A stretch of DNA of 64,000 nucleotides from UBA11872 sp965198285 (GCA_965198285.1 OZ240251.1:1488001-1552000), one strand, 5' to 3'. Shown: positions 36,301 through 48,302, counted from the first letter of the stretch. Numbers and translations: made by a program. The notes: generated by a model from the letters alone, not told the origin.

Positions 36301-39137
36301 GTGCCGCTAGCCATCATCCGCTTCGTCGCGAAGCGTCTGTTCAGCAACCGGGCGCTCATCAGCTCGACGGCTATCGGGCTGCTGGTCACCGTCACGCTGG
36401 CCACGTCAGTCCCGCTGTATGCCGAGGGCATCAGCGGCCTGCTGCTCCAGCGCGAGCTGCGCAAGCCGATCCCACAGGCGCAGCCGTCATCCAGCATCTT
36501 CATCCGGCACAAGGAGACGAATCCCGCTACGCCGACCAGTACCGGGGACTACCTGGCCTATGACCAGTTCTTTCGCTCGCTGATTCCAGAAGCTGTGGGC
36601 CTGCCCACGACTCAACTGATCAGCTATCTCTCGACCGGACGGCGGGGGATGCTGGACCTCTCGCCGCCCGAGGACGCCGATCTCTCCCAACCGCCGCGGC
36701 GATTCGGCTTCGCATTCCTGTTCTCGATCAACGGCTTCTTCGACAACGTAATTGTCTCCGAAGGCCGGCGGCCGACCGCCGAGACCAGCACCTTCATCGG
36801 GCCGGCTGGGGCCAGGATGCCGCTATTTGAAGGCGCCCTGACTAGCAACGCGCTGGACAAGTTGGGACTGCTGATTGGGGACGTGGTCGGCATGCAGTTC
36901 GCTGACCCGGCCACCGGAGACCCCGTCGTCATTGCCGTGCGTGTGGTAGCCCGCGTGATCCCCCGCGACGTCGAGAGCAACTACTGGCCCTATCCAGTCC
37001 GCGCGGCATTTGACGAAGGTGGGGTCTACATCGAGCGCGCGGCATACCTTGGCCCACTGCTCGACCACGCGCCGGCGGCCTTCAGCGAGGCGACTTGGTA
37101 CGCCGACTTCGACATCGACGCCATTCGTGCTACCAACTATCGCCGCATCACCGGCGGCCTGGTGGTCATTCGAATCAATGCGAACGCCGTCTGGGAGGGC
37201 ACTCGCCTCGAGAACTCGCCGGAGCCGATCTTCTTCGATTTCGAGCAGAAGCTCTTCTTTCTGACGCTGCTCCTGCTGATTCTCAGCGCGCCGATCGTTG
37301 CCCTGACGCTCTACTACATCATTTTGACCTCGGGGATGGTGGTTGATCGGCAACGCAACGAGATCGCCATTCTCAAGAGCCGAGGCATTGGCACGCTCCA
37401 GATCGTTGGCATCTATGTGATTGAGGGCGCTCTCATCGGCGGGATCGCCACCGGTGCCGGGCCGTTCCTGGGGGCACTAATGGCCCAGGTCATCGGCAAG
37501 ACGTTCACCTTCCTGGTGTTCACCAACCGAGACCCTCTGCCGATCGACATCACCACCCGACACTTCGTATGGGCCGGTGCGGCGGCCGGGCTGGCCATCG
37601 TGGCCACGCTGCTGCCGGCCATTGGGGCCGCCCGCCACAGCATCGTCACGTACAAGCAGGAAGTCTCGCGCAGCACGGACAAGCCCTGGTTTCAGCGCTT
37701 CTTCGTGGACGTGATCGTCGTCGTGGGCGCGGCGTATGGCTACTTCACGCTGCGTCAGCGGGATCAGCTCGTCACGGTTGGCGAAGGCGGTGACCTGTTT
37801 TCCGACCCGCTGCTAGTCATCATTCCGATCATGTTCATGTTCGCGATTACCCTGCTCTTCCTGCGCTTTTTTCCGTGGCTGGTCGCGAGTCTGGCATTTG
37901 TAGGAAATCGATTTCTCGGCGTGTCGATGCACCTGGGGCTGCGCCAGATTGCCCGCGAGCCGCGGCAGTTCACGCGGCTAATCTTTCTGCTCGTCCTTAC
38001 GCTGGCCATCGGGTCGTTCAGCGCTTCAATGGCTGCCACGCTCGACCGCAACTTCGACGACCGCGTCTACTACTCGGTCGGCTCGCAGGCGGACTTTCTG
38101 GAAATCGGCGACTACGATGAAGAGACGCAGGAGTGGTCCTTCCTCCCTGTAGAGCGCCATCTGGAGGTCCCCCAAATCCTGCGCGTCGCCCGCCTTTGGG
38201 AGAATGAGGACACCGGCTTCAGGCGTCCCGGCGAGTCGCTGCGGGTACCAATCAAGACCTACGGCGTCGACCCGCTGGACTTTGCCCAAACCGTGTGGTG
38301 GCGGGAGGACTTTAGCCCGTGGCCGCTCAACAGCCTGATGAACCAGCTCGCGCTCGACGAACAGGCGCTGATCGCCTCGCGCGAGAAGTTTCAGTCCGAA
38401 CTGGGACTGAGCCTCGGCGACCCGCTGCGCATCGATTTCGGCAGTCCCCAAACCCTAGAGTTCTTCATCGCCGGCTGGACCGACATGTTTCCCACCCACT
38501 ATCCAGAAGACGGGCCGTTCGTCGTTGTGAACCTGGACTATGTGGAGCGCAGCCTGGGGCAGACGCCGTGGACCGTGTTGGCGCATATCGATCCGGATGT
38601 CCACGCCCTAGAACTGCGCCAAACGCTGCTGCTCAAGCGCTTCAAGCCGCTCGACGCGCGAGACACCCGGGCCGAGATTGCCGCCGCGCGCGACGACGCT
38701 ACACGGGTCGGCATCTTTGGCATTTTGTCCATTGGATTCCTGATCGCTGCTGTGCTCACCATCATGGGTTTCCTGATGTACTCGTACATGTCGTTCCGAC
38801 GGCGGATGCAGCAGTTGGGCATCCTGCGGGCTATGGGTTTGTCGGTGCGCCAACTCGTGGGCATCTATGCGTTCGAGAACGGGTTCCTGATCCTGCTGGG
38901 CGTTGTGCTGGGCACGGTGCTGGGCGTGCTGACCGGCAACCTGTTCATCCCCTTCCTGCAGCTCAGCGTGGACCGGTTCGGTGATACGCCGCCGTTCGTG
39001 ATCATCACGGCCTGGGGCGACGTACTGAAGATCTACATCCTCTTCGGCGCCGTGGTCGCGGTGGCGTTTCCCGTCAGCGCCTGGCTGCTGTCCAAGATCC
39101 GTATCAACGAGGCCGTGAAGTTTGGCGAGGAGCAGGG

Positions 39138-39141
<4 letters not shown>
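36301..39141 (+). CDS. MacB/FtsX-like ABC transporter permease
   Basis: The 946-aa protein has an N-terminal membrane segment (LISSTAIGLLVTVTLATS), a large extracellular region, and two FtsX-type membrane blocks: LFFLTLLLLILSAPIVAL with LKSRGIGTLQIVGIYVIEG, and the C-terminal block with ILRAMGLSVRQLVGIYAFEN. The paired LKSRG and LRAMG loops contact the ATPase, as in LolCE/MacB proteins. The GTG start lies 43 bp after the adaptor gene and the stop overlaps the ATPase gene by 4 bp. Function: mechanotransmission-type export of an unknown lipid, peptide or drug. Confidence 0.9.
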
Positions 39142-40293
<1,152 letters not shown>

Positions 40294-40301
<8 letters not shown>

Positions 40302-41073
40302 CGTCATCGGCGCGCCGCGGCCCGCCGCCGAGGAGCCCGCGGTCATCGTTGAAGCGCGCGATATCTCCCGCGTATTTCGAGTCGGGACGGAGGAGATCCG
40401 CGCTGTCGACCAGGTGTCCTGCGTCGCCCACGAAGGCCGTCTGATCACGGTCCGCGGCCGCTCCGGCTCGGGCAAGACGACCCTGCTCAACCAGTTGGGT
40501 TCACTCGATAAGCCTGACGAGGGCGAGGTCTATTTCCAAGGCCGTCAGGTCAGCCGGCTGCGCGAGTCGGAGCTTACGCAGATCCGCCGACACAACTTCG
40601 GATTCGTCTTCCAGTCCTTCGCGCTGCTGCCCGTGCTCTCGGCGTTCGAGAACGTTGAACTCACCATGCGCATAGCGGGTCGCTCAGCCCGCGAGCGAGC
40701 CACCCGCGCGATGGAAGTGCTGGAGATGGTCGGGTTGGTCGAACGCGCCGGCCACCGGCCGTTCGAGTTGAGCGGCGGTGAGCAGCAACGCGTCTCGATC
40801 GCCCGCTCCATCGCCAACCGACCGGCCGTGCTGATTGCGGACGAGCCAACCGGCGAGCTCGACAGCATTACGGGTCTGGAAATCATGCTGCTCTTTCGCC
40901 GGATCGTGGATACCGAGGGTCTCACGGTCATCATGGCCACCCACGACCCGGCGCTCAGCCAGTTTGCCGACGAGTCGTGGCTGATGGAGGACGGGCGTCT
41001 GGAACTGGCGGAAGGCGAACTCGACATCGACATTCCCGATCTGCGCCAGCGAATCGAGTTCGTGGAGGACTAG
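40294..41073 (+). CDS. ABC transporter ATP-binding protein (MacB/LolD type)
   Basis: A 259-aa ATPase with Walker A GRSGSGKTT (55-63), LSGGEQQRVSIARSIANRP and LIADEPTGELD. It is the second ATPase of the export operon and the shorter of the two, without a C-terminal extension. The ATG at 40294 overlaps the upstream gene by 8 bp. Two different ATPases may form a heterodimer beneath the single large permease. Confidence 0.92.
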
Positions 41074-41085
41074 GCGCGGGGCGCG

Positions 41086-42324
41086 CTACCTGTGCGCGGC
41101 GGTTGACGCTTCGCTCGCGCCGTGTCGCATGATCCAGAGGCCCCACGCGGCTGCGCCAAGGGATATGCCCGCAAGCAACGCGCCTACCACGCCGAACCCG
41201 GCGGTCTCCAGAATTAAGCCGATAAGCGGAGTCAGTCCCAACCCCACGCCGTCCACCAGGAACTGGGTGATGCCCATCGCCTGACCTAGGCGCTGCGGCG
41301 GCGCTCGCTCGCTCAACATGATGATCACAATTGGCGAGCTGACGCCGGTGAACGTATACGCGACGACCAGCGCCGCGAAGACCGGCAGCCCCGCGGGGGC
41401 GTACATCATCAGTGTGCCAACCGCCCCGATGATCGTGGCGATCAGCAACGATGACGTCAGACCGAATCGATTCACGAAGGCGCCGCTGACGTACGTAAGA
41501 GCCGCCCGGCCACCAAGCGCCAGCCCCATGAGGATGCCAATGCCGCCCGGGTCCAGCTTCAACGCCTCGCTGCCGTAGAACGGAATCACGAATCCCCGGG
41601 TGGTGTTGTTCCATCCCCAGAGCAAGACAGCCAGGACCGAAACCTCCAGCACGACGCGTCCGATGCCAAGCGCCGGCCGCCGGGCGCGTGAGGCGGCTGG
41701 TGCCTCGCGCGCGGATGGAATCGCCGACGATTCGAGTGCCCGCACCGACGCCACACCGGCGGCCACGGCCACGGCCAGCACCGCAACCAACAGAAACGCC
41801 GCTCGCCAGCCCAGCAGAGTGGCGGCGCCTCCGGCCGCAATTGGCGCCACGAAGGCGCCAAACATGCCCCCCGACATCACCCGCGCGATGTTGCGCCGGC
41901 GGTCTGCCGCCCCTCCGCGCCGGGCCAGGTGCACCTGACCACCCGGTCCGACCAGTCCGGTGCCCGCGCCGCCGGCCACGATGCTCACGGCAAAGACCCA
42001 CTCGTTTGGCGCGGCGGCTGTGAGCAAGGAAGCCAGGCCGGTGACCAACAGGCCCAGCGGCAGCAGACGGCGGGGCGACATGCGGTCGGCCAGCGGCGCG
42101 AGCACCAGCATGAATCCCCCACGTCCCATGCCTTGCACGGCCACCAGCAGAGCCGTTGTCGCCGGGGTGAGATTGAACTCGTCCTTTACCTCGCCGAGCA
42201 CCGGTCCCATGGCGGCCATGGAAAAGAGCATCATGGCGTAGGCGAACCAGAGCGCCAGCAGGTCCGGATTCGACCGCGCGGAGCGAACGCGCGAACTGAG
42301 GAGCGCACCAATCAACGGCGTCAA
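41086..42324 (-). CDS. MFS transporter
   Basis: A 412-aa protein with about 12 hydrophobic segments and the MFS loop LAPLADRMSPRRLLPLG between helices 2 and 3. Helix 1 starts LLALWFAYAMMLFSMAAMG, and a central loop with basic residues (RRPALGIGR) separates the two halves. No specificity can be read. It lies downstream of sufU on the same strand with a 122-bp gap, and converges on the export operon. Confidence 0.9.
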   Translation of the reverse strand: MTPLIGALLSSRVRSARSNPDLLALWFAYAMMLFSMAAMGPVLGEVKDEFNLTPATTALLVAVQGMGRGGFMLVLAPLADRMSPRRLLPLGLLVTGLASLLTAAAPNEWVFAVSIVAGGAGTGLVGPGGQVHLARRGGAADRRRNIARVMSGGMFGAFVAPIAAGGAATLLGWRAAFLLVAVLAVAVAAGVASVRALESSAIPSAREAPAASRARRPALGIGRVVLEVSVLAVLLWGWNNTTRGFVIPFYGSEALKLDPGGIGILMGLALGGRAALTYVSGAFVNRFGLTSSLLIATIIGAVGTLMMYAPAGLPVFAALVVAYTFTGVSSPIVIIMLSERAPPQRLGQAMGITQFLVDGVGLGLTPLIGLILETAGFGVVGALLAGISLGAAAWGLWIMRHGASEASTAAHR

Positions 42325-42446
42325 GGCGGGGCGGTCGCTCCCAGGGGCGGCAATGGCGAGAGTCTAATGGGGCCAGCTCGTCTGCAAACGGCGAGAACCT
42401 GCCTGGCTAAGGGATGAAGGGGGTAGAGGGCGATAGCCGGGCGCGG

Positions 42447-42917
42447 CTACGACTCGCTGTGCTGTAGCTCCACACGCTGGCCGCCGGCTGTGGCGTGCTC
42501 GTCGAGGCCCAGCTTCAGTGTGTTCCAACTCAGTACGGCGCACTTGATCCGCACCGGGAACTTGCGCACGCCCTCGAGCGCCACGCCGTCGCCCAGCAGC
42601 GCCTCGTCCGGCGTGTCGCCGTCCAGCATCATGCCGCGGAAGCCTGCGATCACGGCGTTGACGTCAGCCAGCGGCTTTCCGGTCACCGCCGCCGTCATGA
42701 TCGAGGCGGATGACTGGCTGATCGAGCAGCCGTGGCCGTCGAACGACGCCCCGCTAATCACGCCAGCGTCGTCGATAGTCAGCCAGAGTTTGATCTCGTC
42801 GCCGCAGAGCGGGTTGACGCCTTCCATGACCACGTTGGCGTCGTCCAGCGAGCCGCGGTTCCGAGGCCGCCGGTAGTGATCCATGATGACCTCGCGGTAG
42901 AGATCCTCAAGCGTCAT
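42447..42917 (-). CDS. sufU: SUF system sulfur-relay/scaffold protein SufU
   Basis: The 156-aa protein is of the SufU/IscU type. C38, D40, C64 and C126 match the spacing of the zinc/sulfur-accepting ligands of Bacillus SufU. The C-terminus (LDEHATAGGQRVELQHSES) is a short tail. In Gram-positive-type SUF systems SufU takes sulfur from SufS and passes it to SufBCD. It overlaps sufS by 11 bp and is the last gene of the operon. Confidence 0.92.
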   Translation of the reverse strand: MTLEDLYREVIMDHYRRPRNRGSLDDANVVMEGVNPLCGDEIKLWLTIDDAGVISGASFDGHGCSISQSSASIMTAAVTGKPLADVNAVIAGFRGMMLDGDTPDEALLGDGVALEGVRKFPVRIKCAVLSWNTLKLGLDEHATAGGQRVELQHSES

Positions 42918-44163
42918 CGAAAAACACTTTCGCGCGGGTAATGCCCTCCGCCAGGCAGTCCACCTCGGCGGCCGTGTTGTAGAGATACATGCTGGCGCGC
43001 ACGGTGGCCGCGACGCCCAGCTTGCGCATCAGAGGTTGGGCGCAGTGGTGCCCCGCGCGTACGGCAATGCCATCGGCGTCCAGCAGGGTTCCCACGTCGT
43101 GGGGATGGACGTTGCCGACGTAGAACGAGATGACGCCGCCGCGCTCCTGGGCGTCCGGCGGTCCGAAGACGCGCACGTCCTCCAGGTCGCTCAGCTGCGC
43201 CAGCGCGTACGCCGTAAGTTGGTGCTCGTGTGCCGTTACGTTCGGCATACCGACCGTCTGCAGATAGTCGACGGCCGAGCCCAGGCCAATGGCCCCGGCG
43301 ATGTTCGGCGTGCCGCCTTCCAGCTTGTCCGGCAGCCCCGTCCAGCTCGATTGGTGCAGTTCGACCACGCGGATCATGCTTCCGCCACCGAAGAGCGGTT
43401 CCATGGCGTCCAGCAGCGCCTCCCGGCCGTAGAGGGCGCCGATGCCCGTGGGCCCCAGCATCTTGTGACCCGAGAACGCCACGAAGTCGGCGTCCAGCGC
43501 CTGAACGTCCACCGGCACGTGCGGGATCGACTGCGCGGCGTCCAGCAGCACAGGCACGCCGTGCGCGTGCGCGATACGTATCAGGTCCGCGGCCGGTGTG
43601 ATCGTGCCCAACACGTTGGACATGTGCGTGACCGTCACCAGCCGCGTCCGCGGTCCGAACATCCGCGCGTAGGCCTCCAGGTCGATCCGCCCTTCGGCGT
43701 CGATCGGGATGAAACGCAGCGCGGCGGCGCGCCGTTGCGCCAGCATCTGCCAGGGCACCAGGTTGCTGTGGTGCTCCATCTCGGTCAGCAGAATCTCTTC
43801 GCCCTCGGCGATATTCGCGTCGCCCCAGGACCGGGCGACCAGGTTGATCGCCTCGGTGGTGCCGCGCGTAAAGATCACTTCGTGCGGGTGAGCGGCGTTG
43901 ATGAAGCGCGCCACGCTTACCCGCGCGGCCTCGTATTCGGCGGTGGCGCGTTCGCTCAGCGCGTGCAGGCCGCGGTGGATGTTGGCGTTGTAGGTTTCGT
44001 AATACGTCCGCAGCGCGTCGATCACGACGCGCGGTTTCTGCGATGTGGCGGCGTTGTCCAGATACACGAGCGGTCGCTCGTGGACCAATTCGGCCAGAAT
44101 CGGGAAGTCCGCGCGAATCGCGACGGTATCCAGCCCGGCGGCGGTGGATGTCTGGACAGCCAT
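42907..44163 (-). CDS. sufS: Cysteine desulfurase SufS
   Basis: A PLP-dependent group II desulfurase of 418 aa. The PLP lysine is K234 in AFSGHKMLGPTG and the active-site cysteine lies near residue 373 in RAGHHCAQPLM. It releases sulfur from cysteine for the SUF machinery. It follows the Rieske gene by 5 bp. Confidence 0.95.
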   Translation of the reverse strand: MAVQTSTAAGLDTVAIRADFPILAELVHERPLVYLDNAATSQKPRVVIDALRTYYETYNANIHRGLHALSERATAEYEAARVSVARFINAAHPHEVIFTRGTTEAINLVARSWGDANIAEGEEILLTEMEHHSNLVPWQMLAQRRAAALRFIPIDAEGRIDLEAYARMFGPRTRLVTVTHMSNVLGTITPAADLIRIAHAHGVPVLLDAAQSIPHVPVDVQALDADFVAFSGHKMLGPTGIGALYGREALLDAMEPLFGGGSMIRVVELHQSSWTGLPDKLEGGTPNIAGAIGLGSAVDYLQTVGMPNVTAHEHQLTAYALAQLSDLEDVRVFGPPDAQERGGVISFYVGNVHPHDVGTLLDADGIAVRAGHHCAQPLMRKLGVAATVRASMYLYNTAAEVDCLAEGITRAKVFFDDA

Positions 44164-44168
44164 GCGCC

Positions 44169-44489
44169 CTAAGTATCGACCAGGATCAGGACGCGCCCAT
44201 CTTCAATTCTGGCCTCGTATGTCGCCACCGAACGGATCGCGGGCAGCGTGCGCGGCCGCCCCGTGGTCAGGTCAAACGTCGAGGTGTGCCGGGGACAGCG
44301 AATCAACCGGCGCGCCGGATCGAAGTCACCCTCCGTCAGCCACGCCTGGTCGTGACTGCATAAGTCGTCCATGGCGTACAAGTCGCCGTCGACGTTGTAC
44401 ACGCCGATCCGGCGCTCGCCCACCATGACCTGCCGCGCCATCCCCGGCCGGATGTCGGCGGCGGCCGCGACGTCGACGAACTCCGCCAT
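44169..44489 (-). CDS. Rieske [2Fe-2S] protein in the suf operon
   Basis: A 106-aa non-haem ferredoxin of the Rieske type. The cluster ligands are C44-X-H46 (LCSHDQAW) and C65-XX-H68 (RCPRHTSTF). It could carry electrons or sense cluster status for SufBCD; similar small Rieske proteins occur inside suf operons of other bacteria. The start overlaps the sufD stop by one base (TGATG). Confidence 0.92.
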   Translation of the reverse strand: MAEFVDVAAAADIRPGMARQVMVGERRIGVYNVDGDLYAMDDLCSHDQAWLTEGDFDPARRLIRCPRHTSTFDLTTGRPRTLPAIRSVATYEARIEDGRVLILVDT

Positions 44490-45781
44490 CAGTCCGTGGC
44501 GGTGGCGTGCAGCTTCGCCCGCACCGCCGTGCGGACAGCCGCGCGGACGTCGTCGTTTGGAATCCGGTCCAGCACCGGCTCGAACGTTCCGTCCACAATC
44601 AGTGAGCGCGCCTGGTCGCGGTCGAGCCCGCGCGAGCCCAGGTAATACATGTGCATGGGATCGATGGTGGACGTCGTCGAGCCGTGCGTGCAGCGCACAT
44701 CATCCGCCATGATTTCGAGCCGTGGAATCGAGTCCGCACGCGGCCCGTGGCGCAGCATCAGGTTCCGGTTTCGCTGGTAGGCATTCGAGCGCTGGGCATG
44801 CGGCTGCACCATGATGGTTCCGGCGTAGACTGAGCGCGCCGTGCCGTCGAGCACGTTGACGTACATCAGGTCGCTCACCGCGTCTGTCGTGCGGTGGTCC
44901 TGCAGCGTGTGGTGGTCGGAGAATTGCTGTCCAGCCAGATAGGCCAGGCCGTTCAGGCGCACGTTGGACCCCGGACCCGTCAGGGTGGCCGTGATCGCGC
45001 CTTTATGAAACCTGCCGCCCAGCGTCACGTTGGTCGTGACCAGGGCGGCGTCCCGCTCCACCCGGGCGTGTTGCGAGAGAAAGCCGCCGGCGTTGGCATC
45101 CCATGCCTGCACGTGCGTGTAGCTAAGCTTGGCGTTGGTATCGATGAACAACTCGACGCAGCCGTTGGCGAATCCCGGTGGCGCCGCGGGGCTTGAACGC
45201 CACCACTCCAGCACATCGGCAGCCGATCCGGCGCCGGCGGCGATCAGCGTGCGCGGGAAGATTGGCGTGCCGGCCGCATCCACGAGGATCACGATCGGCG
45301 CGCTGAGTTCCACGCCGGCAGGAAGCTGCACGAACGCCCCGCCGGCCCAGAGCGCCGTGTTGAGCGCCTGCAGCTTGCCCGCGGCTGGTGTGGCCAGTTC
45401 CGTACCCAGGCGCTCGGCAAGCACCGCGGTGTCGTTCCCGGCCGCCGCGGTCAGGCTGCCAACGGTCACGCCCGCCGCTCGGGCTTCGGGCGATGTGTGG
45501 AGCACCTCCACCGCAGTTCCGCGCTGCCGCAGCAGTACGCTGGCGTCTGGGAATTCGTCGGGCAGGTCGACACCGGCCGGGACGGCTCCGTTGGCCGTCG
45601 GCGCCATGGCGGCCCAGTCCACCCAGCTTGTGTCGGTGCGCCGCCATTCCTCGTCGCTCCAGATCGGGGCAGGCGTAGCCTGGTAGGCGCGCCACGCCGA
45701 CGCGCGGCGGTCGCGCAGCCAGGCGGGCTCGCCGCGCACCGCGGAGAGGTCGGCAATTGCGTCTGGTGTGGTGGGTGTCAT
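44489..45781 (-). CDS. sufD: Fe-S cluster assembly protein SufD
   Basis: The beta-helix protein (430 aa from the ATG at 45781) matches the SufBD C-terminal core with VVLVDG-like strands, DDVRCTHGSTTSTIDPMHMY and YYLGSRGLDRDQARSLIVDG. SufD forms the SufBC2D complex. An ATG at 45841 would add 20 residues that look unlike SufD. It is 75 bp after sufB. Confidence 0.93.
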   Translation of the reverse strand: MTPTTPDAIADLSAVRGEPAWLRDRRASAWRAYQATPAPIWSDEEWRRTDTSWVDWAAMAPTANGAVPAGVDLPDEFPDASVLLRQRGTAVEVLHTSPEARAAGVTVGSLTAAAGNDTAVLAERLGTELATPAAGKLQALNTALWAGGAFVQLPAGVELSAPIVILVDAAGTPIFPRTLIAAGAGSAADVLEWWRSSPAAPPGFANGCVELFIDTNAKLSYTHVQAWDANAGGFLSQHARVERDAALVTTNVTLGGRFHKGAITATLTGPGSNVRLNGLAYLAGQQFSDHHTLQDHRTTDAVSDLMYVNVLDGTARSVYAGTIMVQPHAQRSNAYQRNRNLMLRHGPRADSIPRLEIMADDVRCTHGSTTSTIDPMHMYYLGSRGLDRDQARSLIVDGTFEPVLDRIPNDDVRAAVRTAVRAKLHATATD

Positions 45782-45856
45782 AAACGTGCACGGGGCGGCC
45801 TCAACCCAGGAGGGGCGGTCCGCGCCCACGCGTCCTGGCAATCCTGGTCGATAGCG

Positions 45857-47263
45857 CTAGCCGATCGAGCCTTCCATCTGGAGCTCGATAAGGCGGTTCA
45901 TTTCTACCGCGTATTCCATCGGCAGTTCCTTGACGATCGGCTCAATAAACCCGCCCACGATCATTGCCATCGCCTGCTCCGCCGTGAGCCCGCGGCTCAT
46001 CAGATAGAAAAGCTGCTGGTCGCTGACCTTGCTCACTGTCGCCTCGTGCTGGATGGCAACGTCACTCTCTTCAATGTCCATGTAGGGATAGGTGTCGGAT
46101 CGTGAGCGATCGTCGATCAGCAGCGCGTCGCATTCCACGTTCGAGCGGCTGCGCACGGCATCCGGCATCACCTGCACATAGCCCCGATAGGCGGTGCGGC
46201 CGCCCTTGCGGCTGATCGACTTCGAAGTAATCAGCGACGACGTATCGGGCGCGGCATGCACCATCTTCGCGCCGGCGTCCTGATGCTGGTCTTCGCCGGC
46301 AAACGCGATCGACAGCACTTCGCCGTGCGCGCCCGGCTCCATCAGGTACACGGCCGGATACTTCATCGTCACTTTGCTGCCTAGGTTGCCGTCTACCCAC
46401 TCCATCGTGGCGTCGCGGTAGGCCACCGCACGCTTGGTCACTAGGTTGAACACGTCGGTGGACCAATTCTGGATCGTGGTGTAGCGGCAGCGCCCGCCTT
46501 CCTTGACGATGATCTCCACGACCGCCGAATGCAGGGAGTCAGTGGCGTAGACCGGAGCGGTGCAGCCCTCAACGTAGTGCACGTAGGCGCCTGGCTCCAC
46601 GATGATCAACGTGCGCTCAAACTGCCCCATGTTCTCGGCGTTGATACGGAAGTACGCCTGCAGCGGAATATCCACTCGCACCCCGGCGGGCACGTACACG
46701 AAGCTGCCGCCGCTCCAGACCGCGCTGTTCAGCGCCGCGAACTTGTTGTCGCCGTTCGGAATGACCGTGCTGAAGTACTCCCGCACGAGCTCCTCGTGCT
46801 CGCGCAGACCGGAGTCCATGTCCAGGAAAATGACGCCCTGCTCCTCCAGGTCCCCGCGGATACTGTGGTAGACGACCTCGGAGTCGTATTGCGCGCCCAC
46901 GCCGGCCAGGAACTTGCGTTCGGCCTGGGGGATGCCCAGCTTGTCGAAGGTGGACTTGATGTCGGCAGGCACGTCATCCCATGAACGGGCCTGCCGGTCC
47001 TGCGGGCGGATGTAGTAGTGGATGTCGTCAAAGTCGATGCGCGAGAGGTCGGCGCCCCAGGTGGGCATCGGCTTGCGATGGAACTGACGCAGCGCCTCCA
47101 GCCGAAACTCCAGCATCCACGCCGGCTCGTCCTTTTGACGCGAGATTTCCCGCACCACGCTCTCGTTCAGGCCCTTCGGTGACGTGTAGACGGGCTTGAG
47201 ATCGTCGTGGAACCCAAACTTGTAGGTGTCGAGTCCGACCTGATCGATGTCTTTGACAGCCAT
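45857..47263 (-). CDS. sufB: Fe-S cluster assembly protein SufB
   Basis: At 468 aa it is of normal SufB length. EGCTAPVYATDSLHSAVVE contains the conserved cysteine region and VECDALLIDDRSRSDTYPYM plus YLMSRGLTAEQAMAMIVGGF are hallmark segments. SufB is the scaffold on which the cluster is built. The ATG lies 2 bp after the sufC stop (TAACCATG). Confidence 0.96.
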   Translation of the reverse strand: MAVKDIDQVGLDTYKFGFHDDLKPVYTSPKGLNESVVREISRQKDEPAWMLEFRLEALRQFHRKPMPTWGADLSRIDFDDIHYYIRPQDRQARSWDDVPADIKSTFDKLGIPQAERKFLAGVGAQYDSEVVYHSIRGDLEEQGVIFLDMDSGLREHEELVREYFSTVIPNGDNKFAALNSAVWSGGSFVYVPAGVRVDIPLQAYFRINAENMGQFERTLIIVEPGAYVHYVEGCTAPVYATDSLHSAVVEIIVKEGGRCRYTTIQNWSTDVFNLVTKRAVAYRDATMEWVDGNLGSKVTMKYPAVYLMEPGAHGEVLSIAFAGEDQHQDAGAKMVHAAPDTSSLITSKSISRKGGRTAYRGYVQVMPDAVRSRSNVECDALLIDDRSRSDTYPYMDIEESDVAIQHEATVSKVSDQQLFYLMSRGLTAEQAMAMIVGGFIEPIVKELPMEYAVEMNRLIELQMEGSIG

Positions 47264-47265
47264 GG

Positions 47266-48039
47266 TTATGTGTCCTTGCTGGCCGTTGCGGCGCCGTAGC
47301 GCTCGTAACCCTCGGCCTCGAGCCGTTCGGCCACGTGCTTGCCGCCCGACTCGACCACGCGGCCGTCGATCAGGACGTGCACCCGGTCGGGCACGATGTG
47401 GCTCAGCAGCCGTTGGTAGTGCGTGATGATCAGCACTCCGAGTTCTGGGCCGCGCAACTGGTTCACGCCATCGGAGACGATCCGTAGCGCATCGATGTCG
47501 AGGCCCGAGTCCGTCTCGTCAAGTATCGCAAGTTCCGGCTCGAGCACCGCAAGTTGCAAGATCTCGTTTCGCTTCTTCTCACCGCCGGAGAACCCCTCGT
47601 TCAGGTAGCGCGCGGCGAACTTGGGGTCCATGCGCAGCATCCGCATTTTGTCCAGCAGCCGCCGCCGGAACTCCATGACCGGGATTTCAACCTCGCGGCG
47701 CGCGTTCAGCGCCATGCGCAAGAAGCTGGCGACCCGGACCCCCGGGATTTCGGCGGGATACTGAAACGCCAGGAACAACCCCAGGCGTGCGCGCTCGTCG
47801 GTGGCGAGGGCCAGCACGTCCTGTCCCTTGAAGCGCACCTGGCCCGCAGTCACTTCGTAGGCGGGGTGGCCCATCAGGGCGTTGGCCAGCGTGCTCTTGC
47901 CCGAGCCGTTGGGACCCATCAGCGCGTGAATCTCGCCGGCGGGAACGTCCAGGGTCACGCCGCGCAGGATCTCGGAGTCTTCGACGGAGACGTGCAGGTC
48001 GCGAATCGAAAGGGTGGTTTGGCCGTTGGTGGCTGGCAT
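47266..48039 (-). CDS. sufC: Fe-S cluster assembly ATPase SufC
   Basis: The cytoplasmic ABC ATPase of SufBC2D. Walker A GPNGSGKST is near residue 37, the signature region reads LNEGFSGGEKKRNEILQLAV, and Walker B LAILDETDSGLD follows. The ATG at 48039 gives the usual N-terminus (LSIRDLHVSVEDSEILRGV) with AGGAG about 15 nt upstream; a GTG at 48087 would add 16 residues. It is the first gene of the operon sufC-B-D-Rieske-S-U. Confidence 0.95.
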   Translation of the reverse strand: MPATNGQTTLSIRDLHVSVEDSEILRGVTLDVPAGEIHALMGPNGSGKSTLANALMGHPAYEVTAGQVRFKGQDVLALATDERARLGLFLAFQYPAEIPGVRVASFLRMALNARREVEIPVMEFRRRLLDKMRMLRMDPKFAARYLNEGFSGGEKKRNEILQLAVLEPELAILDETDSGLDIDALRIVSDGVNQLRGPELGVLIITHYQRLLSHIVPDRVHVLIDGRVVESGGKHVAERLEAEGYERYGAATASKDT

Positions 48040-48180
48040 TCGCGTGCTAAACGTCTCCTGGTGCTGGTCGCCAAGACACACGGTCACGGCGACTCGGTAA
48101 ACGGTGCGCGCCAGACTCCTAGCCGGGTCCAGCGTCTCTCTCCAAACCTATCATCGGCGCCCCGCGCGGCCAAGTTTACG

Positions 48181-48205
48181 CGGGTTTATCAGGTAAAACC
48201 TGCGC
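48181..48205. promoter_or_regulatory. Possible operator or promoter element upstream of sufC
   Basis: On the minus strand, GGTTTTACCTGATAAACC is an imperfect inverted repeat (GGTTT...AAACC) in the gap 48040-48302 between the divergent sufC and kamA. It could be a binding site for an Rrf2-type regulator, but no such gene is in the window and I saw no clear promoter beside it. Confidence 0.25.
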
Positions 48206-48302
48206 CAGGCCGACGGACCGCGCGGCAAGTCGTAGGCTTGGGCCGGTCAGCAGCGGCGTTCCGCCGAACCGGGCGGGCGCTACTCCGAGGGTGTCAGCAG
48301 CC

